Program-made: the position numbers and the translations under genes
Part shown: positions 46,688 to 58,577 of the stretch, in pieces
Layout of the letters: each line of letters starts with the position of its first letter
Position numbering within the stretch: position 1 is the first letter of the stretch
Notes under the pieces: generated by a model
Databases searched by the model: none
What the model was told of the DNA's origin: nothing
What the model saw: the letters and a program-made list of their open reading frames with translations, nothing else
DNA from: Gigaspora margarita
Taxonomy: Eukaryota; Glomeromycota; Glomeromycetes; Diversisporales; Gigasporaceae
NCBI GenBank assembly: GCA_009809945.1
Contig: WTPW01000307.1
Coordinates: 339,599 to 403,598 of the forward strand
DNA: 64,000 nucleotides
Direction of reading: 5' to 3'

Positions 46688-46812
46688 AAAAATAAACAGA
46701 ACTCGAAATTCGAGTTTTGTAATAGTTTTATTATTAATTTTAATTTTAATTTTATTATTTATTTTTATTATTATTATTACAAAACTCGAATTTTGGGTTC
46801 TGTTTATTTATT
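46688..46812. repeat. hairpin within the hAT element
   Basis: AAATAAACAGAACTCGAAAT and then CGAGTTTTGTAATA are mirrored by TATTACAAAACTCG and then GTTCTGTTTATTT around a TTTAATTTTAATTTT loop. The arms are about 35 bp. Confidence 0.65.
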
Positions 46813-47145
46813 TCTATTTAATTTTTATTTATAATTCGGGTTAGTAATTTTGGTATTTTTTTTGTTACATAATATTTTAACACGATATTAGAATGTATGG
46901 GGAAAAATAAAAGAACAAATCAATACCAATTTTGAAAACATATAGACATTTCAATAAACAATAACCTGAAACGACATTTTCAAATATAAAGTTATAATAA
47001 GCTTATAATAGATATTTTCAAATATACTTTTTTTTTCAACAAAATCCAAGTTTGGCTTTTGTTGAAAAAAAAAGCAAAAGTATATTTGAAAATACCTAAT
47101 ATATTTATATATATTAAAATTTATATTTATATAATTATGCACGTA

Positions 47146-47423
47146 CTGTAAATTTTGGTGCAAGGCACCCAGGTATTATATATTCTATGTAACAACAAAA
47201 CTTGATTTATACCCCAGTATATTGGGTGGAACAGAGTATATTACATAGGGGTATCTTGTAAGGAGCGTATATTAGCCCATAAGTAAACAAAGCCATTATC
47301 AGTAAATCAGCTTTGATTTGTACTCAGGTCTCTTACAAAATCCATGTTGAGTGACCTTGAAATGTACCCAGTACAAATCAAGGGGGTACTGATTACGTGG
47401 GTACCTTGCACCAAAATTTATGG
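47146..47423. mobile_element. TA-flanked Tc1/mariner-like MITE
   Basis: The ends CTGTAAATTTTGGTGCAAGG and the complement of CCATAAATTTTGGTGCAAGG are inverted with TA on both sides (47144-47145, 47424-47425). It is 278 bp and lies inside the hAT element 46058-47807, so it is younger than that insertion. It is non-coding. Confidence 0.82.
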
Positions 47424-47815
47424 TAAATTCGATAGATAATAGATGAACTAGTTTTTTTTTATATGAACAGGTATCTTACAATATTCTGAATAAGTATATA
47501 GGCAAACATTTACTGTAAAAACAGGAAATCTGCATTATTTTCATGTTATCAATATACATAGAAAAATAAGAACAATCGTACTTTTTAAAAATAGTTATCT
47601 TGGGTAGGTTGAACTACTAGTTCATAAACCGGGTTTCTAAACTCGTTATATAATTAAGTTTATAAACTAGTCTTATAAACCAAGTTATGAACTAAGATTA
47701 TGAAACTAGTTCAGAAACTACTAGTTAATTTTACTCTGAATGAACTACTAAAAAACTAGTTTGAACTGGGTTTGAACCCAGTTCACTTGAACTACTTAAT
47801 ATCCCTATAATGTAG

Positions 47816-49283
47816 CAAGAAGGCTTGTATGCAACAAAAGTATAAGTAGTTGAAGAATATTAAACGGTTAGATAGATAGGGCTTTAGCCAAGTTCTTGTA
47901 CCTGTTGGGATGACCAATAGGGCTGGGGTATTATATTGTTTACTTCTAAATAAAGTAATATATTTTATCCTTATAAGTACTGAAATGGATGCGTTTGTTG
48001 GGATGGCCAGTAAACTCATAGGATTTTACAATTTAATTTTTGAATGGTCTACTATTCTGAAGAAAGAATTGGTTACTAATTAATTTGATATTATCCCTGC
48101 ATCTACTATTTATCTAATCTTTTTTATTTATTGTGCTTTGCAAAAATGTGTGACTCTACAGATCATGATGTCATATAAAATCACGAGAAATCAGTTGATT
48201 TTAGTGGATTCTTCAATTCTTGAAGAATTTCAAATATTTCAGATAAAATATTAACATTATGATTGAAAATTATGATCAATAGGGAATCAAAATCTTAGCA
48301 GGGTCACACTTTTTTGCAAAGCGCTATAATTATACTTTTGAGAAAGATTTTTCATTCGATTTTGCTTTTTTATAGGCTGATATTAAAACTGTCCATTAGA
48401 TTAAATTTTTTTGGGAAGGAGGTCTTCTTGTTTTTTAATAAATAAAATAGTTACACAACATAGTTGCAATAAAACCAAGAACAGATATACCAGTAGATAT
48501 ATTCAAGTCTAATTAATTGTATTATATTTGATTATTAATTTGACTTTATTGCTGATCATCAAAGATTATAAAAGATTGTAGCAAAAGATTTTATATAATC
48601 ATTTCTAAATTTTGGTCAGTTTATGTAATTATGAAACATGATTTTGTGTAAATTAGATTGAGGTTGATATTAAAAAAAAGAAAAAGTCTCAGATTTGCAA
48701 AAAGGGTGAGCAAAGTGAGACTGAGAGTTAAATAATTTTATTAGAAAAGAGTAAACTTAAAAATCTTTTAAAAAAAAATTAATTTCGATTGTTTTAAAAA
48801 ATTTAATTTTGATTGTTTTTATTAAAAATTTCAAATTACCAAGAATTGGTATCGTCATGTTATAGTCACATCGACTGTTATATCAAACAAGTTATGAGCA
48901 TACCTATGCGCAGAGAGTTTGTTTTTTTAGTATTGCCACTGTTATCAAATAGAACTTTGTATTTGGTTGTAGTACATGCAGAAATTGTCTTCATTGTATT
49001 ATGAGTAGTAGGTTTAATGGTTTAAATAAAGTAAGTTTCAGATTTACACAGCTATATGCAAAAGTCCAGCAACTGAGCAGTTATCATAACTAAAATATGA
49101 AAGTGATTACAATTATAATCACTTATATGTTATTTTACGTGGTATTAGCTTGCATATCGATGTGCTCAGTTGGAGTTTATAGCTTCAACACAAGGTTTGA
49201 CTGAATTGCTACTGGTATTCTGGCTTAGCTTATTTGATAAGCTAATATGCGTAAATTATTAGGGTGTCCGATTTATACTTGCT
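47816..49283. other. no gene recognised
   Basis: This is AT-rich sequence with short open frames (47792-48019 minus, 48813-49004 plus) that match no family I know. No repeats of note. Confidence 0.35.
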
Positions 49284-49291
49284 ATTGCGAT

Positions 49292-50106
49292 TAGGAATGA
49301 GAATCAATTTTGAAAATTAAAATCGATAAACTAAACCTCAAAATTGGTTTAGAATCAATGATCGAATTCTAAACTTTTAAAGTTATTTCCTGTATTGAGT
49401 TGCCTGTTTATATTCTGTTTAATACTTTAGTTATTTAGTTATATGAATAATATAAAGCAATATACAAGGTATTTGCAGCCTTAAAACTACACTACAACTT
49501 ATCTTAATTAAATAGAATCTTCAGTATTTTATAGCAGGATTTTGTGCTCTAAAACAGGCTATACAAATAATAATTTATATATTATAAATACCTGCTATAA
49601 TAAATACTATTGTATATTATTTATAAATGTTTACTATAGGCTTAAAGTTTTAATAAAATAATATACATAATAGACATGGCCATAATAAAAATGGCTAAGT
49701 ACAAACAATTAACTTAAATTTAAATACAATAACATACATTAATTAACAAACACACATAAAAAATGGCTAAGTACATAAAGCTTTATTAAGATAATTTGCA
49801 TTAATAACAAACCACAACAAAACACAACCACTACGGGCTTAATGTTTTAAATAACATAATGTGATTTAATAATAAACATAGCTATTACATTTTATTAAGT
49901 ACATATCTAAAAGCAGAGAAGATTTGTTAAAATTTTAGACTTCTAAATAGATAATTATATTCTTTAAAATTGATTCTAAATCCAGAATCGATCCTTGAAA
50001 ATTTAATCATTTGTAGAAATGATTAAATTGTTTATGCAGAAATAAGAATTGATTCTAATTCGATTAACAATTAAAACAATTATTATAGAATCGATTCTCA
50101 TTCCTA
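49292..50106. mobile_element. hAT-type element with TAGGAATGAGAATC ends
   Basis: The ends TAGGAATGAGAATCAATT and the complement GAATCGATTCTCATTCCTA (as TAGGAATGAGAATCGATT) are inverted. The flanking octamers ATTGCGAT (49284-49291) and ATTGCAAT (50107-50114) agree at 7 of 8 bases. Subterminal repeats of GAATTGATTCTAA and GAATCGAT occur on both sides. The element is 815 bp and carries no transposase. Confidence 0.85.
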
Positions 50107-50114
50107 ATTGCAAT

Positions 50115-50727
50115 GTGTAATTGAATTAGTTGGTTTTGGAATCAACTATCTTAATTCCTACAATAATTTGCCATTACAAAACTTGCTAGCTATTGCAGTA
50201 TTGGAATTAACAGTTGTGGTTTCTATCTATTTATTGTAAAATTTTGTTACAAAACTTACTGATTATTGCTTTATTGTGGTAATTTATTGTAAAAAAAATT
50301 ACGTACACCAATACTTAATATCATGACACTCAATATTTAGTTGATTCATGAAGTGTCCAGATTTTGTGTACAAACACAAACTTCATAATTTGTACTATAT
50401 TCTTTTGGTATAGTATAGAGATTTAAAAATATTAATAAAGCAAAAAAAAAATAGTACGTATGCATACAAATAAATAGTTTTTTTATTTATCTCTTTTTAA
50501 AATTAATTTTTTACCCATTAAGGGCAAGTAATTGTTTTTATTTAGTAATCAAAATATATACTATTTTTATTTTTTTTATTTATGCTTGTTAATAATAATG
50601 GATTTCCTTTTTAATACTCGTTAAGGTTTGGTAATTGTAGTAATTAAGATTTGCGTTATTTTATTTGTGCATTCTTAAAAAATTCTGATTTCTTTTAATC
50701 ATCATTTGCAATTTATTTTATATATAC
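50115..50727. other. no gene seen
   Basis: This is AT-rich spacer without recognised domains or repeats. Confidence 0.35.
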
Positions 50728-52010
50728 AACCAATGTTCGATAAGTGAAAATTTTTGAGTGCTCTTGAGCTTGCACAGTGCTTCAAATACACTGCTCTTAG
50801 CAAGTGAAATCACAAGTGCTATAAGAGAATATAAATTACAATCAGTTGAAAATTGTGAAACCCAAGATTACCAAAAAAAGATAACACAAAGAATATCAAT
50901 TTACTATTAATACAACCAAAATCTCTCTGAAAATAATTTAGAGTAATACTAAATGCTAACAATAATTTCTAAGCACTAAATCATTGATTACATTAATGTT
51001 CATTTATAAGGGATAATTAATAAATATGCATAAGAATATTTGATATAAACAATTATATATTGAGCTGAATTACTCTATACTGCAAAACTTGCCTTTATCA
51101 TCATTGTTAATAGAAGATTTTTGCTACTTTCTTCACATAGATAATGTCTTGTAACGGTAGCGGAAGATTAAATATCTCTGTTACAGATTTCTACAGAATA
51201 TGCATAATCATTTATCACTATAAAATTTTATACTAGATTACATAAAAACAATTATTAATCACAAATATATCATTCTATCAATACTTTCTATGCATATTGA
51301 ATAATTCAATTATTAATTGTTAAAAATGATTTATTAACAATTTTATATTAATAATTAATAATTAGAAGTTCCTATCGCTAGATATAGCAAATCAAAATTG
51401 GCAAAATGTAATTAAATTTTTTTTTATTATCATTAAATATTCACAAATATATACCTTAAAAGTTAAAATTTGTTTACTTGCTCATACTTACTACAGTACA
51501 TGTCATATCAATATTCTCAATCTTTTATTTCATCAAATGAACAAAATAATTGGTAAAAATGTACAGGATACTCATGACAGATAATAATTTTATTATAAGA
51601 AGAATGATTTATAATAATACTTTCTTATAAATAGTAAACAATGTATAGTTACAATCAATTATTATAACAGATTGTTGAGTGATGATCATTACTTTACCAA
51701 TCAGGAGCAACAATTTTGCATTTATAATTATTTGTAATCAACATATATATACAACTGATGTCTGTAAGTGAAAATATTTTGAGCACAATACAGCTAGCTT
51801 AGCTCTTTTGTATAAACATGTGTTTGAGCTAGATTGAACTCTTTTTATACAATCAGTTGAATTTTGTAAAATCTAAAATTACTAAAAAAAGTTAACTTGA
51901 TGAAAATCTATTTTCAAAATTAAATGTTAATACAACCAAACCAACTAAAAAAAGCAATTTTAGCATAGCACCAAACCCTAGCAATTGTTTTTAAGCACTA
52001 ATTAAATAGT
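50728..52010. repeat. direct repeat: two diverged copies of a 280-bp segment
   Basis: The segment 50728-51010 (TATATACAACCAATG, AAGTGAAAATTTTTGAG, CAATCAGTTGAAAATTGTGAA, AATACAACCAAA, TCTAAGCACTAAAT) recurs at 51741-52010 with many differences. The 730 bp between them show nothing recognisable. They may be the ends of one element or two copies of one repeat. Confidence 0.55.
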
Positions 52011-52900
52011 CAGTAATACTATTCACATGTGTTCTATGATCATGTGGCGGCTTTGCTACTCAGTCTTATTAATTTGTTTGTTTTCTTGTAAAGAAGGACT
52101 CTAGACATCTAGTATAAAGGTCATACTTAATTTTTTTTAGCAAAAACCCCTAAAAATTTGAGAAGCAAAAAAACAGTTTTTGGCAATTAACTTGGCATTC
52201 AGTGGTCCAATTTGAATGAACTTTTTTTAAAATAAAGCTCTTAGTGAGTTACATTTAACAAAAAAAGTTTATTCAATTCTGATTACTAGATTAGAAGTCA
52301 TTAAGTAAATAAATTTTGTCATTTTTAGCAAATTAGATCAAAATTGGCCAAAATCCAGTTATGACCTATATAAGAGATATCTGGGGTTCTTGCAAGGTGT
52401 TCTTGTAAAGTGCCAAAATAAAATAAAATAAAAAAATTAAAAAATAAATAAATAAAAAAAAATAAACAAAACAAAAAGAAAACAAAAAAAAAACAAAATA
52501 AAAACAAAAAAAAACAAAAAATGCAAAAAAGAACAAAATAGAAAATCAAATTATAAACAAAAGATCTAATTTGATCTTATAGAACAGAATTTGTATATCA
52601 TGTAAGATTCTTAACTATTTCAAAAATATTAGTCAAATGTGTAATTCAGATTATAGATCTACTGATCTAGCTTGGTTTTCTTGTTCTAAAATATTTAAAA
52701 ATAAGTTCATAATATTTCAAAATTATTTTCAAAATATTTTAAAAACTACTTTTGAAATTTCAAAAATTTGATATTTCAAAATATTTTAAACTATATTATG
52801 AAATATTTTGCTTATTTACAGTTCATAAAACCTTATATAAGATTACATTATTTAAATTTGCTGATAAAGTAAATCAATAAACTGATTGATTAGTATTGTT
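52011..52900. repeat. A-rich segment homologous to 59930-60980
   Basis: GTTCTTGCAAGG and CTTGTAAAGTGCCAAAAT precede a 150-bp A-rich tract (AAATAAATAAATAAA, AAACAAAAAAAAACAAA), then AAAAGATCTAATTTGATCTT and TCTAGCTTGGTTTTC, then TATTTCAAAATATTTT words. The same order is found inside the element 59123-61737, so this is probably a truncated relative. Confidence 0.55.
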
Positions 52901-52909
52901 TTCTAGCCC

Positions 52910-53099
52910 AAGGCAGTTCTAAAGGTGTTAAGATCACGAAAAATGGTCTAGTAGATCTCTTTCTATGGTCTTTCAAAGCTTTACAACAATTGTTTATATA
53001 AATCATATAATTTAAACAATCATATAAAACTTTGAGAACTACAGAAAGAGATCTACTAGGTCATTTTTAATGATCTTACTACTTTTAGAACATTGTCTT
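52910..53099. mobile_element. fold-back MITE, about 190 bp
   Basis: AAGGCAGTTCTAAAGGTGTT, AAGATCACGAAAAATGG and CTAGTAGATCTCTTTCT in the left arm are mirrored in the right arm (AGAAAGAGATCTACTAG, TTTTTAATGATCTTAC, TTTTAGAACATTGTCTT). The arms are about 75 bp. The target duplication is unclear. Confidence 0.7.
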
Positions 53100-53194
53100 A
53101 ATTGGTTTTGTTAGTTTACTTAGCACTAAATATTGTTTTGAAACAGTTTTATTTATTTTATAAATAATTTATAAATGCAAAATATATATATGAT

Positions 53195-53740
53195 TTATAT
53201 ATGATATATAGGCCAGTGCAAAAATATAGATATATGATAGCCAAAAATTTACATTGTCTATATATAAAAGTTTTTAAATACAAACTATTTATTTATAATT
53301 TTTTATACCAAATAAAGTAGATTTTGATCTATCTTTTAATATATTTTTTATTATTATTTATAGACATTTTATTGAGTAATAATTTTTTTTAAAAAATTTA
53401 ATATTTTCTCAAAAAAAAGTATTCTTTACAGAAAAAAATTATTTTACCACCAATAGCAACTTTAAAAGTTTGTACTATGCAAGTATATTGCCACAGATAT
53501 GCTAAATATGCAGTTAAAATTTTAGCTTAATTGAATTATTAGATGTTAAAATATGAATTTTTAAAATTTATTATTAATTTACTATATTTTACAAAATTAC
53601 TATAATAAATGTCTTGCAATTTTTGCAATTATATAGTAGGGAAATTCTAGGCATCTCTAGCTAGAAATACCTAGTTTATATATCTCTGACCTTTTGGCCA
53701 ATCAAAGAATGGGGAGATCACATGATTAAATGTTCATGTG
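53195..53740 (+). repeat. left arm of a >10-kb inverted repeat
   Basis: This arm is homologous in inverted orientation to 63545-64000: ATAGCCAAAAATTTACATTG, TATAAAAGTTTTTAAATAC, AGACATTTTATTGAGTAATA, TTAGCTTAATTGAATTA, ATTCTAGGCATCTCTAGCTA and AGATCACATGATT all recur as complements. The arms enclose 53.75-63.5 kb. Confidence 0.75.
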
Positions 53741-53749
53741 TTGGATCCG

Positions 53750-55270
53750 ATTGCAGATGCAAAATCAAACGTGCATCACCAGATCCAGATAGATAAGTAT
53801 AGATTATCTTTGATCTGTTTTTTTTATTTAGTTTTTTTTTTTTACTCACTTTTTTTTGCTTCTTATTTTTGATTTGGTTTTTTTTGTTTTCGTTTACTAA
53901 TTTTTTCTTTTTTTTCTTTTTTAACTACTGTCATTGGTATTGTCATTAGTGTCAGAACAGGTGTTGCCTCAAGCATCATCGCTGGTATCGTCATTAGTAC
54001 TGCCATTAGATTTTCTTCTTGGATGATTGTTTTTACATTTCTTCAGTAGTATGTTTTTTCAGTAGTACATTTCTTCAGTAGTAAATTTCTTTGGTAGTAT
54101 GTTTCTTTGGTAGTAAATTTCTTCAGTGGTACGTTTCTTCAGTAGTAGTCTCGCATGCCATCGTGGTGTCATCACAGGTGTTATCACTAGTGCCATTAGA
54201 TTTTCTTCTTGGTAGATAGTTTTGCATATTTTTCTAGTAGGGTCTTGCACATTTCTTCGGTGGTAGTCTTGCATGCTATTATTGGTATCGGCACAAGTGT
54301 CGTTGCTAGTGGCATTGGATTTTCTTCTTTTTTTTTTATTGGTTTTTTTTTACTGTATTTTTTCATTTTCATTTTTTTTTTGTTTTGATTTTTTTGTTTT
54401 CGTATACTAATTTTTTTTCTTTTTTTAGCTACTTTCATTGCTCAAGTATCATTGCTAGTGTCGTCATTGGTGCCACTGTTAGTTGTCTTGTACATGTTTT
54501 CAGTGGTACATTTCTTCAGTGGTATATTTCTTCAGTTCTTCAGTAGTATATTTCTTTGGTGGTATGTTTCTTCGGTAGTATATTTCTTCGGTGGTACATT
54601 TTTTCAGTGGTACATTTCTTCGGTAGTATGTTTTTTCAATGGTATGTTTCTTCAGTGGTATGTTTCTTCGGTGGTACATTTTTTTGGTGGTATGTTTCTT
54701 TGGTGGTACTTTTCTTTGGTAGTACATTTCTTCATCAGTGGTCATCGTTGGTGTTGACACAGGTATCATCACTAGTGTTATTAGATTTTCTTCTTGGTGA
54801 GTGGTTTTGCACATTTCTTTGGTGCATGTTTTTTTGAAGTTGTCTTGTTCTGTGGATTCTTTTGTTTTATTTTTTTTATTTTTTGTTTTTTTTATAGTTA
54901 TTGACCAGTTTTTTTGGTGTCATTGGTACTTGCAAACTTGCTTTGGCTTTTTTATCATTGGTGCTTGTTGCTTTAAGTTGTCAGTACTTGTTGCTTTAAG
55001 TTGTTAGTGCTTGTTGCTTTAAATTGTCAGTGCTTGTGGTTTGCTGTAGTTTTAGGTATTTTTGATACTTCATTGTTGCATTGTAGTATATTGACCTTAG
55101 ATTAGAATAAGGTTAGGGTTTGGAATTAGGTTTGGGTTAGGATTTAGGTTAGAGTTTGGTTTAATAGCAATGTTAGAATAGAGTATATAGAAGTTAGAAT
55201 AGAAATTATTAAATGTACTTGCATTTTGCTATAAAATAATAAAGAATAAATTATACAAAAAAAATATATA
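53750..55270. repeat. minisatellite-bearing repeat arm related to 826-1990
   Basis: Blocks of CATTGGTATCGTCATTAGTG and TTAGATTTTCTTCTTGG recur near 53960, 54170, 54290, 54450 and 54760, separated by a 16-bp minisatellite. The 3' part (55085-55260) has GGTTAGGGTTTGG, GGTTAGAGTTTGG, then TGCATTTTGCTATAAAAT and AATTATACAAAAAAAATA, an order also seen in 1400-1530. It looks like a solo or detached copy of the MULE copy 1 arm. Confidence 0.5.
54495..54740. repeat. 16-bp minisatellite (TTCTTCGGTGGTAYAT)
   Basis: About fifteen near-identical 16-bp units with consensus TTCTTCGGTGGTAYAT are present; a second short block of the same unit is at 54040-54150. As 16 is not divisible by three, all frames stay open and give artificial EEMYYRRN- and VVHFFGGM-type proteins on the two strands. 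Confidence 0.88.
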
Positions 55271-55272
55271 TA

Positions 55273-57657
55273 CTGTTGGCCCTCCCAAAACTAGTATATA
55301 TAGTGAAAAGACTTTGTATTAGTTTTGAAAGGTTATCAGATTTGAAAATCACGTAACCACAGATTAATAGTCTACTGCCCAACTAGCAAAAATTTTTTGC
55401 CAGTATTCTGTAGTAAGTTGTATGTTCATACATAATATGCAACTGTTATTAATTAAACCTAAACCCGGGATCTGATTATACTTATATAATACTGTGCACA
55501 TATTTGCACATCTAACCACTGTAAGGGAAGTGCAGTAAATTATGTAATTAGGGTTTACATAGGTCCTGACCCCCTAGTGATAGCTGTTGATCAATCAAAT
55601 TTGATAAAACTCAAAACGGCTTTGACCTGAAAATAAGCTACCTTATAATCGACAAAAGTTGCTACATAGTAAAGTCTAAATTTTACTAAGTAAATCGATT
55701 AAAGTCGCTTAAGTAAACTTATTCAGAATGTCAAAATACACTTACTACAAAATTTCATAAGTATTAGAGAATTATTTATTAATTGACTTTTGATTTTTAC
55801 GTTCGACGGAAAAATTAAAATTTTTAAAAAAATATATTCGATGAACGTAAAAATTAAAAGTTGAATAATAAAAAATTCTTCAATTTTAATAAAATTTCAG
55901 AGTATGTGTATTTTGATCTTCCAACCAAGTTTACTTAATCGATAATTATCGATTGACATAGTAGAATTTAGACTTTACTATGTAGCAACTATCTGCGATT
56001 AACTAATAATCAATTTGCTTCAATATTATTGGCTGTTTATGCTATATATATATAGGACGTGATAGATGGGTGACCCCCTAGAAAATTATGTGATTTACTG
56101 CACTTCCCTAACCATCAGTTGGGAGAGCAATGATGAATATGATTCACTTGGGTTTAAATTTATAGTGGGTTTGTGAAGTTACGAAAGCTAATTAATTTGG
56201 GCCAGGATTATTATTTAAGTTGATCAATCTATGTGATTGATTTAATAAGACATATATGATGCAATTAATTAGACATTGGGGATAATTTATTATAATAAAG
56301 AAAATAACAACAAATAACTAATAAAAGAATACAACAAAATATACTAAACTAAAAGAAAATACAAGAAGAATCTGATTCTTATTATTAAACTATAACTAAG
56401 ATATCATAGTCCAAATCATATTCTGAGACCAAGTTTGCTCTCATAGTAGTAGCGCAAAAACTCAGGCCTTAAATAAATTTGAAATTATTAAGAACTACTG
56501 CGCTCTAATCTTTTCATTGCTCCTTGTACTTACAATGCTGCGAAGTATCATTGTGCACAGGCTGCGAACATAAATGTTTGAAAAAACCTTCCTACATCAT
56601 CATGACGAGCCAACACCAAGGGCCAACAATTACTAGTTTATCCAACAATTTATAACTTGTGTCTCCACTATTGCATACAAACAACAAATATTACCTCCAA
56701 GTCTCCACTACAACCAAAAGCCTTGCAATTTCAGATAGCTTGGATCACTAAAGTCTTCTGTTGTTACCAATTCATATTTAAGTCACAGGTAAAATTTTTA
56801 ACTGTGATACCACATAAAGGCTCACATTTATATACACTTTCAATCAAAGGCCAGTTTATAACTTATTGCTAGCAGTGTTTTTTTTTTACTTTGTTTACAA
56901 TATTGGAGAGAACATTTGCACCAAACCTGACTAACCTTAAAGAAGAAATTGATTAACTTGAAAAGGGTAATAAAACCAAATTAGATGAAGTCCTAAAAGA
57001 GAACACGTTAATAAGTCATTTTTAATTTTAAATTGCTTTCAATTTCATAAAAGGATCAATGATATGATCTGACACTTTGAAAATAAAGTACTCCAGCATT
57101 GTTCTTGACCCACCTGACTCATTTTTATGACCTGTTCAAAACAAGAAAACTTCTGATCATGATCCAGGATGATCAAGAAAATGTAGTATCTCAATAGAGT
57201 TATGAGTTAGTAACTCCTTTCAAAAGGAATGTTCGAACATATAATTCATGTAATATCATATTCAATATAAATCTTTTTAAGGCAGGCCAATAAAAATGAG
57301 CCAAATGGTCAAAAAACATTCTGCAATTAAAAAAAATTGCCAAACATTCTGTATTACTTACTAAATAAATGGAATGTAGTATAAACTAAATTATACTTAT
57401 CTGTGATTAAAATATGATCTCTACACACTCTTTCTCTTATGATATAAGAGTGATCACTTCATTGAAATTTATAATTTGATTGGCTGTTGATCATGTGATC
57501 ATACCAGACAAATTGGGAACTTATGTATTTCAATCATTGGATATCAGAAATGATAGGTTATCAGGTATAAATTAAGGAATAGGCCTAGTGGATCGATTTT
57601 TAACTGATTACAGCAGGATATCAGTTTTGACAGGATCAGTTTGGGGAGGGCTGACAG
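55273..57657. mobile_element. Tc1/mariner-like element (CTGTTGGCCCTCCC ends)
   Basis: The ends CTGTTGGCCCTCCCAAAACT and the complement of CTGTCAGCCCTCCCCAAACT are inverted and flanked by TA (55271-55272, 57658-57659). It is 2.38 kb, reduced to 1.8 kb without the insertion at 55525-56108. The interior 56112-57600 has a short open frame at 56657-56872 but I recognise no DDE/D transposase motif. It is probably non-autonomous or too decayed to read. Confidence 0.75.
55525..56108 (-). mobile_element. TAA-flanked fold-back element, copy 2
   Basis: GGGAAGTGCAGTAAATTATG and CTGCACTTCCC are inverted ends with TAA on both sides (55522-55524 and 56109-56111). It is 584 bp and inverted relative to copy 1 at 12713-13332. 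The intact TAA duplication here fixes the element ends. A 3-bp TWA target suits PIF/Harbinger. It is inserted inside a mariner-like element, as is copy 1. Confidence 0.87.
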
Positions 57658-57841
57658 TATGTTGAATTTGATTTAATGATATAATTATTGTATAATTAGG
57701 CAGATATATCATGTATTAGTTTTGTATATTAATTATATATCGATTATTAACTTTATGGATATATATCTATTATAATCACTATTAATATATTGATATATTG
57801 ATTATTAACTATTATGGATATATATCGATTATAATCACTAT

Positions 57842-58021
57842 AGGACCCCGAAATATACATAGATAGGTCAGGTTAATTATAGGGTTACTAAAAAAGAAAA
57901 AATCTGCAGAAAAAACTTTAAAAATAAGCAAAAAAATTACTATAAATAGAAAGAACTGCATAAAAAACCTCAAAAATAAGCAAACTCATACCTGACCTAT
58001 CTATGTATATTTTGGGGTCCT
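57842..58021 (-). mobile_element. AGGACCC-family MITE, copy 3
   Basis: This 180-bp copy is in inverted orientation to copies 1 and 2, with ends AGGACCCCGAAATATACAT and ATGTATATTTTGGGGTCCT. The flanking octamers ATCACTAT and TTCACTGT agree at 6 of 8 positions. Of the three copies it has the best-matched ends. Confidence 0.87.
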
Positions 58022-58323
58022 TTCACTGTTAATAGAAATTGGCAGGAGTGTTTAGAAGTAATCGAAATATATCTATAAAAGTTACACTAATTTTTGTAAA
58101 AAATTTGAGCGAAGATATCTCTACAACCACCTGATCAAATTCAATGAAAATTTATTTATTTGAATTATATGGATCCATATCATTCAAATAAAAAAATTTT
58201 CATCAAAATTGGTCAGGTGGTTGTGGAGATATCTTCACTAAAAGTTAAAGAAAAGTCAAAACATCTATCAAAATAGAAGCTATACTAATTTTTTAAAAAA
58301 TTTGAGCAAAGATATCTCCACAA

Positions 58324-58577
58324 CAGTGTATAAAATAGCATGATAAAAATCCGTATTTACTGTTTTTTATATTGCATATACCGGTATTTTAAAATTGGGC
58401 TGGTGCAACAAACAGTGCATAATTCGGAATTTTTTAAAGTAATCAGTGTGTGCATCTATGTGCTCCCAATGATCTGATGATCATTTTCTACTAATACAGG
58501 TTTTTTTTTTTGAACCGGTATTTTTTTATATAACAGGTGCATGTACTGGTAAATTAAAATTTCTATTTTAAACACTG
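58324..58577. mobile_element. hAT-type MITE in satellite unit
   Basis: The ends CAGTGTATAAAATAG and CTATTTTAAACACTG are inverted, and CTCCACAA is duplicated exactly (58316-58323 and 58578-58585). The octamer is part of the satellite unit, so the pre-insertion sequence is known. It is 254 bp and non-coding, with internal ACCGGTATTTT words. Confidence 0.9.

Larger units (their letters stand above)
46058..47807. mobile_element. hAT-type element with TAGGGATGTTAAGTAGTT ends, interrupted at its tip
   Basis: The right end reads AACTACTTAATATCCCTA and is followed by TAATGTAG (47808-47815). The same octamer is at 46050-46057, followed by TAGG and then a second hAT (46062-46342); after it TAGGGATGTTAAGTAG resumes at 46347. 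Thus the host element is 46347-47807 plus its displaced first four bases. Both subterminal regions repeat GAACTAGTT, GTTCATAAAC and GTTCAAG-like words. It contains a TA-flanked MITE (47146-47423) and hairpins, and no transposase. Confidence 0.87.

Noticed and set aside
52325..52549. Phenylalanine-rich open frame
   Set aside because: It is a shadow of an A-rich low-complexity tract.
54059..54837. Open frames of 70-104 codons rich in EEMYYRRN or VVHFFGG
   Set aside because: They arise from a stop-free 16-bp minisatellite on both strands; no domain is present.
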